A DNA stretch of 8,360 bases from Alistipes sp. (GCA_017391185.1 JAFOZN010000081.1:1-8360), one strand, 5' to 3'. Shown: positions 1-6,926, counted from the first letter of the stretch. The notes: a model not told the origin generated them from the letters alone. Made by a program: numbers and translations.

Positions 1-1
1 A

Positions 2-910
2 CTTTTCTTCATCGCTGGAATCTTTTGGGGTGCCTGCATGTCGGATAATTGCAACGTGGCATGGGGCGCACTCCTCGGTTTGATGGTCTCTACGGCTACG
101 GGCTATTTGCTCTCTTTGCCTGAGAAGGATGGCCACGAGGGTTTGTGGGGTTTCAACGGCATCTTAGTCGGTTGCGCATTCCCCACATTCATGGGAAATA
201 CGATCTGGATGTGGATCGCATTGGCATTCTGTGCCGCGATGACCACTTGGGTACGTAGCGCTCTGAACAATATGATGCGCACCTATAAGGTCAACTCCTT
301 TACCTTCCCGTTTGTACTTTCGACATGGATCTTCCTTTTGGCAGCGCACCTTATGCCTGCATTGGATCTGAGCAATATCTCCGCCCCTGAGCTACCATCA
401 CATATCGCTTCGGGCGGGTATCTCTATTTCCACGATCTTGTGCAATATATTCTTCGTGGCATATCGCAAGTATTCCTCATCGACTCATGGGTTACGGGCA
501 TGTTGTTCCTCATAGGCTTGGCTCTGGCCTCATCGTGGGCTGCTCTTTGGGCCATAGTAGGCTCTGCTTTGTCGATATTCACAGCTGCGGCACTCGGCGC
601 TTCGGCTGAGCATATATCTCACGGCCTCTACTCCTTCAGCGCAGTCCTGACCGCTATAGCCATAGCCACGGTTTTCTATAAACCATCGTTAAGATCGGCT
701 ATCTGGGCTCTGTTAGGAATCATTGCGACAGTCATCGTGCAGGCGGCTATGAATGTGATGATGATGCCTGTGGGGATAGTCACTCTCACCGCACCATTTT
801 GTATCACCACGTGGCTATTTCTGATGCCTCTGCTTAAACTCGACAAGGAAGAGCCTGACCACTCAGATTGGCATGGCAAGGGCTCAAAAGCAAGAGTTCA
901 GAAGCCTTAG
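2..910 (+). CDS. Urea transporter (UT family), 5' end outside window
   Basis: Integral membrane channel that lets urea cross the inner membrane down its gradient. The frame is open to the left edge and the codons before the ATG at 38 read LFFIAGIFWGAC, matching the conserved helix of UT proteins, so that ATG is internal and roughly 30-40 N-terminal residues are missing. Numbering from that Met, the two-fold family repeat is visible: GLWGFNGILVG (35-45) pairs with HGLYSFSAVLTAIA (195-208), and TFPF (89-92) pairs with TAPF (251-254). The segment LRGISQVFLIDSWVTG (139-154) opens the second repeat. Hydrophobic helices fill nearly the whole chain and the tail after 268 is charged. The usual signature LPxxTxPF has lost its LP in both copies (VN and IV). 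The metal transporter genes follow after 49 bases, suggesting supply of urea and nickel to a urease. Family assignment is firm; urea as substrate is inferred from family and context. Confidence 0.9.
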   Translation, partial: LFFIAGIFWGACMSDNCNVAWGALLGLMVSTATGYLLSLPEKDGHEGLWGFNGILVGCAFPTFMGNTIWMWIALAFCAAMTTWVRSALNNMMRTYKVNSFTFPFVLSTWIFLLAAHLMPALDLSNISAPELPSHIASGGYLYFHDLVQYILRGISQVFLIDSWVTGMLFLIGLALASSWAALWAIVGSALSIFTAAALGASAEHISHGLYSFSAVLTAIAIATVFYKPSLRSAIWALLGIIATVIVQAAMNVMMMPVGIVTLTAPFCITTWLFLMPLLKLDKEEPDHSDWHGKGSKARVQKP

Positions 911-959
911 TTGGAGTTGTGTGCAAGAGCTTTAATTAACCTCTAAAACCCTATAAACC
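911..959 (+). other. Intergenic spacer between urea transporter and cbiM
   Basis: This 49-base A/T-rich gap holds no TAnnTTTG promoter, no terminator and no riboswitch fold, which favours cotranscription of the urea transporter and metal-transport genes. It contains the palindrome TTAATTAA (932-939) flanked by AGAG (926-929) and CTCT (941-944), an imperfect dyad with unequal spacing that could be a weak operator or chance. The sequence right before the cbiM ATG (CCTATAAACC) is an A-rich leader without a Shine-Dalgarno sequence. Confidence 0.4.
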
Positions 960-1913
960 ATGCATATGTCAGATGCTTTAGTGTCGGCACCCATAGCCTT
1001 GGGTGCCGATGCGATAGCGGCAACTCTGTTGGCCATATCTATCAGAAAAATATACCGTCAAGAGCGACTCTCCATCCCGCTGATGGGAGTCTTGGGCGCA
1101 TTTGTCTTTGCCGCACAGATGATAAACTTCGCAATCCCCGGCACAGGCTCCAGCGGCCATATCATCGGAGGCATACTCCTAAGTTCGATGTTGGGTGCGT
1201 GGGGCGGATTCTTCACCCTATGCTCGGTCATCGTCCTGCAATGTCTGCTCTTTGCCGATGGGGGACTGCTCGCCTTGGGATGCAACGCCCTCAATATGGC
1301 TGCCTTCTCGTGTTTGGTAGCCTACCCACTCATATTTAAACCCCTCTATCGGGCCGATTGCTCCACCCTAAAGCTATTCTCGGCCTCAATTTTAGCCAAC
1401 ATAGCAGCCTTCTTGATGGGAGCCATAGCTGTCACCTTGGAGACTACCTTGTCGGGAGTCTCGGCTCTGCCTTTGGGGCGTATGTTGTTATTTATGTTAC
1501 CGATACATTTCGTTATCGGCATCTGCGAGGGTGTGGCTACGGCGCTGGTGATACTCTTTGTGCGCAGACGCGATCCCGAACTCTTTCTTCACGACCAAAG
1601 GCAATCCTCTCCCCGCCGAACCATCGAAGCCTTTGCCATAGCGGCATTCATCATCGCCGCCTCGTTTACCCTCGTGGCATCTTCGGCACCCGATGGCTTG
1701 GAGTGGTCTATCGAGAATGTTTTGCAAGGAGAACTGCCCTCTCCCACAAGCGAGTTACACACTTCGGCAGAGCTAATACTCCAAAAAACAGCCATCATCC
1801 CCGACTACAACACCTTCCTGGCGGGCATTATCGGGTGCGCCATATTGATATTTGCCACTTGGCTAATCTCGCTACTGAGCAAACGCGTAAGAGGAGATGA
1901 GTCGCAGTCTTGA
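960..1913 (+). CDS. cbiM: ECF metal importer: CbiM/NikM substrate subunit fused to PDGLE (N) domain
   Basis: Membrane S-component that binds Ni2+ or Co2+ for an energy-coupling-factor importer. The chain begins MHMSDALVS, the invariant N-terminus whose Met1 amino group and His2 hold the metal in NikM structures; this fixes the start at 960. GTGSSGH places a histidine at residue 67, the number of the third metal-ligand position in the characterised NikM2. About seven hydrophobic segments fill residues 10-200. After a charged stretch (202-221), a C-terminal part has a helix (223-240), PDGLE at 244-248, an extracytoplasmic loop and a last helix (286-305): the PDGLE domain of NikN-type subunits. 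At 317 residues it is about 100 longer than stand-alone CbiM, consistent with an M-N fusion. The next gene overlaps its end by 17 bases. Nickel is favoured over cobalt because of the urea transporter upstream and the absence of cobalamin genes or a cobalamin riboswitch here, but the sequence alone does not decide the metal. Confidence 0.93.
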   Translation: MHMSDALVSAPIALGADAIAATLLAISIRKIYRQERLSIPLMGVLGAFVFAAQMINFAIPGTGSSGHIIGGILLSSMLGAWGGFFTLCSVIVLQCLLFADGGLLALGCNALNMAAFSCLVAYPLIFKPLYRADCSTLKLFSASILANIAAFLMGAIAVTLETTLSGVSALPLGRMLLFMLPIHFVIGICEGVATALVILFVRRRDPELFLHDQRQSSPRRTIEAFAIAAFIIAASFTLVASSAPDGLEWSIENVLQGELPSPTSELHTSAELILQKTAIIPDYNTFLAGIIGCAILIFATWLISLLSKRVRGDESQS

Positions 1914-2676
1914 CAAGATACTCTTTGAACTTGAGCAGGTGGCTCAGGGCCATTCTTCGGGCCTCGCCTCAACCATAGACCCCAGAGCAAGGACTCTTGT
2001 CGCAATAATTTTCCTCTTTGGGTTACTATCCATATCGCTCAACGACATTGGTCGCATAGCGATATGGGCTTTGCCACTCATATTCCTCGCCCTCCTCTGC
2101 CGCGTAAATTACCTCTCGCTCTTGAGTCGCTCGCTCATAGTTTTGCCTTTTGTGGCATTGATAGGACTATTTGACATACTCCATGAAAGAGAGGTCGTGG
2201 CCACACTTCTCGGAATAAGAATCACCCAAGGGTGGATCATGGCTCTGGCGATAATGCTCAGGGCGATAATCTCGGTGCAGGCCATCCTGCTGCTGATACT
2301 CTCAACGGGCATCAACCCCATCTGCCGAGCCTTGCAAGGTTTGGGACTCCCTTCACTTTTTGTATTACAGTTGATGATGGTCTATCGCTTTTTGATAATC
2401 ATGATCCGCCAACTACAAGAGCTAATGCGTGCCGCAGATTCGCGTAGCGCCGCCAAAAGCCACTACCCACTCAGCTTATGGGCGCATCTGGTGGGTGAAT
2501 TGCTGCTACGTGCCGTAGGCCGAGCCAAAGTGATAAATCAAGCCATGAAGGCACGTCTGTGGGATGGGCGAGTGCCGATATTTAACGATAAGAGCTGTTG
2601 GCGATGGCGCGAAACGATATTTATGATACTCAGCATAACGGGAATTGCTCTGATGAGATATATAAACCTAAAATAA
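1897..2676 (+). CDS. cbiQ: ECF transporter transmembrane component CbiQ
   Basis: T-component (259 residues) that couples ATP hydrolysis by CbiO to metal movement through CbiM in the inner membrane. The opening DPRARTLVAIIFLF (residues 27-40) matches the start of CbiQ proteins, where the first long helix follows a PR motif. Several hydrophobic segments follow up to about residue 175. The coupling region is seen as MVYRFL...RQLQELMRAADSR and then QAMKARLWDGR, corresponding to the two short Ala-Arg-x-x-Gly-like motifs that contact the ATPases. A last hydrophobic helix precedes the C-terminus. The ATG at 1897 is the only reasonable start because an in-frame TAA lies at 1888-1890. The AGGAG directly abutting the ATG is too close to act as an ordinary Shine-Dalgarno site. 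The 17-base overlap with cbiM suggests translational coupling. Confidence 0.92.
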   Translation: MSRSLDKILFELEQVAQGHSSGLASTIDPRARTLVAIIFLFGLLSISLNDIGRIAIWALPLIFLALLCRVNYLSLLSRSLIVLPFVALIGLFDILHEREVVATLLGIRITQGWIMALAIMLRAIISVQAILLLILSTGINPICRALQGLGLPSLFVLQLMMVYRFLIIMIRQLQELMRAADSRSAAKSHYPLSLWAHLVGELLLRAVGRAKVINQAMKARLWDGRVPIFNDKSCWRWRETIFMILSITGIALMRYINLK

Positions 2677-2690
2677 CCACCCCCACAAAG

Positions 2691-3416
2691 ATGCATCACT
2701 CATTAGAATTCAAGGATCTCTACTATCGCTACCCCAATGGTCAGGAGGCTCTGCGAGGTATAAATCTCAAAATCACGCATGGCGAGCACGTCGCCCTGAT
2801 AGGAGCCAACGGAGCAGGAAAATCGACTCTGCAACTGCTGACCAACGGGCTACTCATGCCATCTTCGGGAGAGGTGATTGTGGGTGGGGTAAAGTTACAG
2901 CCCTCCACACTAAGGCTCATACGTCAGAGCGTAGGTCTGGTATTCCAAGATGCCGACAATCAGCTATTTATGTCAACCGTAGAGGAGGATGTGGCCTTTG
3001 GCCCACGGAATCTTGGGCTAAGCGAGGAGGAGGTATCTGGGCGAGTGATAGATGCTCTGAGAGAGGTGGGAGCCGAGCATCTGCTATCGAAATCGCCTAC
3101 GCAACTCTCTGGAGGCGAGAAGAGGCGCATAGCCATAGCCACCACGCTGAGCATGACTCCCTCGATACTTGTCATGGATGAGCCGACAGCCAATCTCGAC
3201 CCCAAGTCGCGCCGACAACTCATCACCCTGCTCAGAGGCTTCGACCACACATTGCTCTTGGCTACGCACGACATGGATTTGGCAGCGGAGCTGTGTCGGC
3301 GCATAGTGATCCTCAGCCAAGGTGAGATTATGGCAGACGGCTCGGCTGAGGAGATATTCCTTAACAAAGAGTTGCTCGAATCCTGCTCGCTCGAACAACC
3401 CTACGCCTATCGTTGA
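2691..3416 (+). CDS. cbiO: ECF transporter ATP-binding protein CbiO
   Basis: Cytoplasmic ATPase that would act as a homodimer to power the CbiMQ metal importer. All ABC motifs are present: Walker A GANGAGKST (38-46), Q-loop Gln86 in VFQDADNQLF, signature LSGGE (139-143), Walker B ILVMDE (159-164) and switch His193 in ATHD. The DADNQLF run after the Q-loop is characteristic of ECF/CbiO ATPases. The start at 2691 (MHHSLEFKDLYYRYPNG) is chosen because homologues begin at this beta strand. An earlier in-frame ATG at 2598 would add 31 unrelated residues lying inside cbiQ. There is no Shine-Dalgarno sequence ahead of 2691, only CACAAAG, which is normal for Bacteroidota. At 241 residues it lacks roughly 30 residues of C-terminal extension seen in many CbiO proteins, though no core motif is affected. 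Only 14 bases separate it from cbiQ, and its 3' end overlaps the convergent gene by 10 bases. Confidence 0.93.
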   Translation: MHHSLEFKDLYYRYPNGQEALRGINLKITHGEHVALIGANGAGKSTLQLLTNGLLMPSSGEVIVGGVKLQPSTLRLIRQSVGLVFQDADNQLFMSTVEEDVAFGPRNLGLSEEEVSGRVIDALREVGAEHLLSKSPTQLSGGEKRRIAIATTLSMTPSILVMDEPTANLDPKSRRQLITLLRGFDHTLLLATHDMDLAAELCRRIVILSQGEIMADGSAEEIFLNKELLESCSLEQPYAYR

Positions 3417-5356
3417 TTGAAAACGCCCTCTTCGCGCGGCATCACATCCGAAAAAAGTGCCGTAACAACTGCACCCAAGAGCAGCACACCCATCTCCACA
3501 CCAAGCACCAACTCCATACCGCCCCAACCCATCATTAGCGGCATCAGGAACACCCCCATAACAGCACCCGCCTTACCAAAAGCTGCAGCGATACCTGCGC
3601 CCTCGCCTCTCTCACAAACAGGATATATCTTCGAGGGCAGGATGAAGGTTATCAAGTGAGGGCCAGCATTGAGAAATATGTTGTAGATTATAAATCCCAC
3701 AATCATAACCCAATGAGCAAGATGCAACATATAGCCCAAGGCCAAAACGCCGATACCTAAAGCACTGAGTACAAATCCCCCAATCTGCTGAGCTACATAG
3801 CGTTTCCTGCCGAGCAGAATCAAGCCCAACAAAAATCCCATACCCACAAAGAGATTGATATACGAAGTAATCTCCACAGACGAACTTACATGTTCTAATG
3901 TCCCCTGTGCCCCCTCGCCAAGCCCCAATCGCATCACCATGAGTGGCAAAAACACACCCATGCCATAGACTCCGAAACCCTCGCAAGCCCAAGGCATACC
4001 ACTAAATATGGCACGGCGCAATTGTGTGGCGGTAGATGATGGGGTTTTAGCCTGCTGGACACACTCTTCTGGAGTGGGATTTGAAGCCACAGCAAGATCG
4101 ACATCCTCGCCGAGCAGTTGATGCAAAGCATCTTCCGCCTCTTGCACTCTGCCTCTCGCAAACAGCCATTGAGGGCTTTGAGTAAAGCGGATCGAATATA
4201 ATATCATCACAACGGCAAGTATGGCCACCAACAGAAACAACCCATTCCAGCTATCGTTCCCCTGCCAATGCGAGAGTATATAGTAACAGACAAACGCCAT
4301 CGCTATATTTCCCAACGAAGAGGCGGCTTTGGCTACACCTACCATCAACTCCTTGTATCGGTTGGGCATAAGTTCCGAGATATAATCCGAATCCAAAGAG
4401 TAGCCACCCCCGACACCAAAGCCCATAACAAAGAGCCAGAAGATCAACAGCCCAAGCGAAGAGGTAAAACTTGCCGCCACCGCCCCTATGAAGATTATAA
4501 TTGGCGAGAGCCTAAATAGTGGGAGATAACCCCGCCTATCGCTCCACGAGCCTATGATTACCGAACCGAACATGATCCCCACAAGGCTCATCGAGGCTAC
4601 CAGACCTTGATTTAGCGGCGAGAGAGTCCGATGCGTAAGAGCCTGCATAAGAGGGATAACCACACCCACAAGCGTGGAGAGGGCCCCACCCGTGAGCTGT
4701 CCCAAAGAGGTGATCGCCACTATTCGATAGTGTCCCCAACGCATGGGCATGGTCTCATGACTCAGGTGCTCTCCATCCTCCTTACGCCCCCTATGCATAA
4801 GATGCTCCCGAAACTTCGTCCAACGCTCTACAAGCCACCTCAGAGCCAAACCCACACCAACGCCCACAGCCGATTCAGAGAAGCGAAGCACGCAATTCAA
4901 AGCGGGATTCTCCTCGGAGAACATATGTGAGACGAGCATGATGATGATGAGAGTGATAGTAGCGATACGTGACTCTTTATATATGCCCAGAAACATACAC
5001 AACGCCTCCAGCAGAAATACCGTCAGAATCATCCCCACCACCGAGAAGTGGAACATCCTTAGATAGATATAGGCGATGAGTGCGCCCACAAACGTACCCA
5101 CTATACGCATCATGCTCGGACGCAGCGAGGTCTTGTAATCGGGAGCCTGCATGACCGTAACAAACGAGGTGCAGGCCAAAGCTGCACCCAACCAGCGCGA
5201 AGGCGAATGGATCGCTCCCGTAGCATAGATTCCAATATAATATGCCACAAGAATACCTACGCACGAAAGTGTGATGGTCAGAGGCTCGATACGAGATATG
5301 GCTCGCCGAAGTGTGCCATAAAACATCTTGGCAAAATGATCTTTACACTGTTCCAT
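3407..5356 (-). CDS. FUSC/ArAE-like domain fused to MFS transporter
   Basis: A 649-residue inner-membrane protein with two transporter-type parts. Residues about 20-178 resemble the N-terminal membrane half of FUSC/aromatic-acid-exporter proteins (ArAE_1/DUF939 type): several short helices, a RP..MRIVGTFVGALIAY segment (79-95), and RFSESAVGVGVGLALRW (158-174). A polar linker (179-208) leads to a full MFS domain with about 12 helices. Motif A is GSWSDRRG (269-276), the central loop carries SPQWLFARGRVQEAEDAL (394-411) as in sugar-porter-like families, and AAFGKAGAVMG (591-601) after FILPSKIYP resembles phosphate:H+ symporters of the Pho84 group. The Asp expected in that group's GGDYPL motif is Gly318 here, so phosphate transport is doubtful; Glu459 near helix 7 may supply acidity. 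The ATG at 5356 is preferred, since the longer frame would start at a TTG (5413) inside the upstream terminator. Substrate unknown. The fusion is uninterrupted in frame. Confidence 0.82.
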   Translation of the reverse strand: MEQCKDHFAKMFYGTLRRAISRIEPLTITLSCVGILVAYYIGIYATGAIHSPSRWLGAALACTSFVTVMQAPDYKTSLRPSMMRIVGTFVGALIAYIYLRMFHFSVVGMILTVFLLEALCMFLGIYKESRIATITLIIIMLVSHMFSEENPALNCVLRFSESAVGVGVGLALRWLVERWTKFREHLMHRGRKEDGEHLSHETMPMRWGHYRIVAITSLGQLTGGALSTLVGVVIPLMQALTHRTLSPLNQGLVASMSLVGIMFGSVIIGSWSDRRGYLPLFRLSPIIIFIGAVAASFTSSLGLLIFWLFVMGFGVGGGYSLDSDYISELMPNRYKELMVGVAKAASSLGNIAMAFVCYYILSHWQGNDSWNGLFLLVAILAVVMILYSIRFTQSPQWLFARGRVQEAEDALHQLLGEDVDLAVASNPTPEECVQQAKTPSSTATQLRRAIFSGMPWACEGFGVYGMGVFLPLMVMRLGLGEGAQGTLEHVSSSVEITSYINLFVGMGFLLGLILLGRKRYVAQQIGGFVLSALGIGVLALGYMLHLAHWVMIVGFIIYNIFLNAGPHLITFILPSKIYPVCERGEGAGIAAAFGKAGAVMGVFLMPLMMGWGGMELVLGVEMGVLLLGAVVTALFSDVMPREEGVFNQR

Positions 5357-5394
5357 AGAGTCTTTTTCATGAAACAGAGCAATAAACAAGCCAC

Positions 5395-5428
5395 AAAAAA
5401 GGGTGCCTAACAAGTTTTGTTAGCACCC
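5395..5428 (-). terminator. Intrinsic terminator after the DUF3472 gene
   Basis: A hairpin at 5401-5428 has two stacked 6-bp stems (GGGTGC with GCACCC, TAACAA with TTGTTA), a single bulged C at 5407 and a 3-base loop. Read on the minus strand it is followed at once by six Ts (5400-5395). It lies 32 bases past the stop codon of the DUF3472 gene and 38 bases before the preferred ATG of the FUSC-MFS gene, so it should separate the two transcripts. On the plus strand there is no T run directly after it, so it is judged unidirectional. Confidence 0.85.
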
Positions 5429-5460
5429 TCACATCTTTTATAATCTGTATCAGTAGAACC

Positions 5461-6873
5461 CTACTTCACCGAAGGCTTATCCTTCGAGCCTGCCAATTTG
5501 ATAAGAGCCTCGAAATCCACCTCTGGAGCTTTACCTGAGCCTTTACGAGTGAACTTAGTGCCATAGGCTACGTTCTCCTGAATATATCCGATATTACGCA
5601 AGTAGAAGCATCCATCCTCGGTCACACCACCCTCATAGTCGCGGCGCAACTCCTGACGACCTGTAGCGTCACAAGAGAAACGAGCCTCCAAAACCTCATG
5701 CCACTTACCCTCGCTGTCGCGCATCCACTGCGATGGGAACTTCACACCGCGAGGAATCCAGCCACACTCAGGCATGAAATTCTCACAGAATGAATATGCG
5801 CCTGTATAGTAGGTCTTAATACCCGGACGGCGAATCTCAGCCAAGAATACCCAGCCCTCATCACCACGGAAATAACCCGTATAGAGCGAAGCACCTGTCT
5901 CACGGCCATTCACCACCTCAGGGCGAACACGCACCAATGTTGCGTAGGTGCGACCAGCCTCCCAATCATAATAGTAGAAGTTCTGCACGCCGCTACCCTC
6001 GTGGCTATACTCATTCGAGCGTACTCCCTTGCCATTTCTTACAAGCTCCGATGTGAGTCCCTTCTCGGTATCGGTATCCCATACAGAGAAGAGTACGGTA
6101 CGATCCTTACCCTTCTCATTAGGCTGAATACCCATATAGAAACCGTCACCACCTGTGAGCATATAGTATGAACCTGGGGTATCCTCGCCCTCTGGAACGA
6201 TAACCTCGTTATAGAAATACTCTGTCTTCTCAGGAGTCTGCCACATGAAGTGGTTTGATGGGCCTCGGCGCACGAAGTGAGGCAGATTGTCCTTGCTATC
6301 CTCCTGGCTCACGAATACCACCTCGCCCTTAACCTTAGCTGAGGCGTTGGCAATAGCCTCGCCACCAAGCAAGAGAGCCGAGATCTCTGGATATGATGCA
6401 GCAGTAGTCTGCACTGGCTCAATATCTACGCAGATGTATCCCGCCTCGACATTATATTTGCCCACATAGTAATCCTCCTGCTCGGCACCACTCTTTACGG
6501 TGAAAGCGTGGCTCTGAGAGCCGATCATCACCTTGAGTTTAGACTCACCCTCTGCGCTCTGCTTAGCACGAAGACCCAACTGCAACTCTCCGCTATGTGC
6601 GGTATAGAAGTAGATAGAGATGCGGTGAGGCTGCTGAGCATAATACTCTGCCTTCCAGCTACCTGGCTTCATCTCAGCATCCTGAGGATCGCTGTATGAG
6701 TTGGCAATAATCTTGTCGGCAAAGGCTGGAGTCTGCTTCGAAGATTTGTCAAGCGGTGTGACATAAGCATTTGACTTAAATGGCACGGTGAGTGTAAGAT
6801 CCTCCACCGAACCCGTTGCGCACGAGATAGCCAACATGGCTACGGCAACTAAAAATAGACGAGCAATTTTCAT
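5461..6873 (-). CDS. Secreted DUF5077-DUF3472 protein, possible lipoprotein
   Basis: A 470-residue exported protein of unknown function. The N-terminus is a signal peptide: MKIAR, a hydrophobic core (6-16), then AISC with Cys18 as a possible lipidation site. The residues after Cys (ATGSVED) are not strongly acidic, so surface export as in classical Bacteroidota lipoproteins is uncertain. Residues about 28-150 match DUF5077 (PFKSNAYVTP near the start), a beta-rich, carbohydrate-binding-module-like domain in family descriptions. Residues about 205-385 match DUF3472, with EYFYNEVIVPEGEDTPGSYYM (218-238), FSVWDTDTE (262-270), the GSGVQNFYYYDWEAGRTY block (293-310) and GWVFLAEIRRP (340-350). Proteins of this architecture are common in gut Bacteroidota and are often found near polysaccharide-use genes, but none is present here. 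It has its own promoter and terminator, so it is probably transcribed alone. A carbohydrate-related role is only a guess. Confidence 0.87.
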   Translation of the reverse strand: MKIARLFLVAVAMLAISCATGSVEDLTLTVPFKSNAYVTPLDKSSKQTPAFADKIIANSYSDPQDAEMKPGSWKAEYYAQQPHRISIYFYTAHSGELQLGLRAKQSAEGESKLKVMIGSQSHAFTVKSGAEQEDYYVGKYNVEAGYICVDIEPVQTTAASYPEISALLLGGEAIANASAKVKGEVVFVSQEDSKDNLPHFVRRGPSNHFMWQTPEKTEYFYNEVIVPEGEDTPGSYYMLTGGDGFYMGIQPNEKGKDRTVLFSVWDTDTEKGLTSELVRNGKGVRSNEYSHEGSGVQNFYYYDWEAGRTYATLVRVRPEVVNGRETGASLYTGYFRGDEGWVFLAEIRRPGIKTYYTGAYSFCENFMPECGWIPRGVKFPSQWMRDSEGKWHEVLEARFSCDATGRQELRRDYEGGVTEDGCFYLRNIGYIQENVAYGTKFTRKGSGKAPEVDFEALIKLAGSKDKPSVK

Positions 6874-6895
6874 ATCATTTTAAGTTTTTATGCCA

Positions 6896-6926
6896 CAAAG
6901 GTAAGAGAAAAACCCCGCTTTACAAA
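6896..6926 (-). promoter_or_regulatory. Bacteroidota-type promoter for the DUF3472 gene
   Basis: On the minus strand, TTTG (6926-6923), a 19-base spacer and TACCTTTG (6903-6896) match exactly the TTTG/N19-20/TAnnTTTG consensus recognised by the primary sigma factor of Bacteroidota. The -7 box lies 22 bases ahead of the ATG at 6873, giving a short A/T-rich leader without a Shine-Dalgarno sequence. The -33 element runs into the last codons and stop codon of the aldehyde dehydrogenase gene. Confidence 0.8.

Noticed and set aside
911..959. Cobalamin or nickel riboswitch ahead of cbiM
   Set aside because: Forty-nine bases are too few for these aptamers and no conserved element of either is visible.
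1358..1900. 180-residue plus-strand open frame within cbiM
   Set aside because: It lies wholly inside the well-supported cbiM in another frame, and its translation is rich in His, Arg and Ser with no recognisable domain.
2598..2690. Longer N-terminus for CbiO starting at 2598
   Set aside because: The extra 31 residues are a frame-shifted reading of the cbiQ end, while the family fold starts at the ATG at 2691.
3084..3527. 147-residue minus-strand open frame over the end of cbiO
   Set aside because: It is antisense to the Walker B and signature regions of cbiO and overlaps the FUSC-MFS gene; composition is unlike a real protein.
5357..5413. Longer N-terminus for the FUSC-MFS protein
   Set aside because: It would begin at a TTG inside the terminator hairpin stem; the ATG at 5356 gives a sensible start.
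6904..6922. GCGGGGTTTTT on the minus strand as a terminator of the aldehyde dehydrogenase gene
   Set aside because: The G run and T tract have no matching upstream C-rich arm, and the segment is the spacer of the promoter instead.
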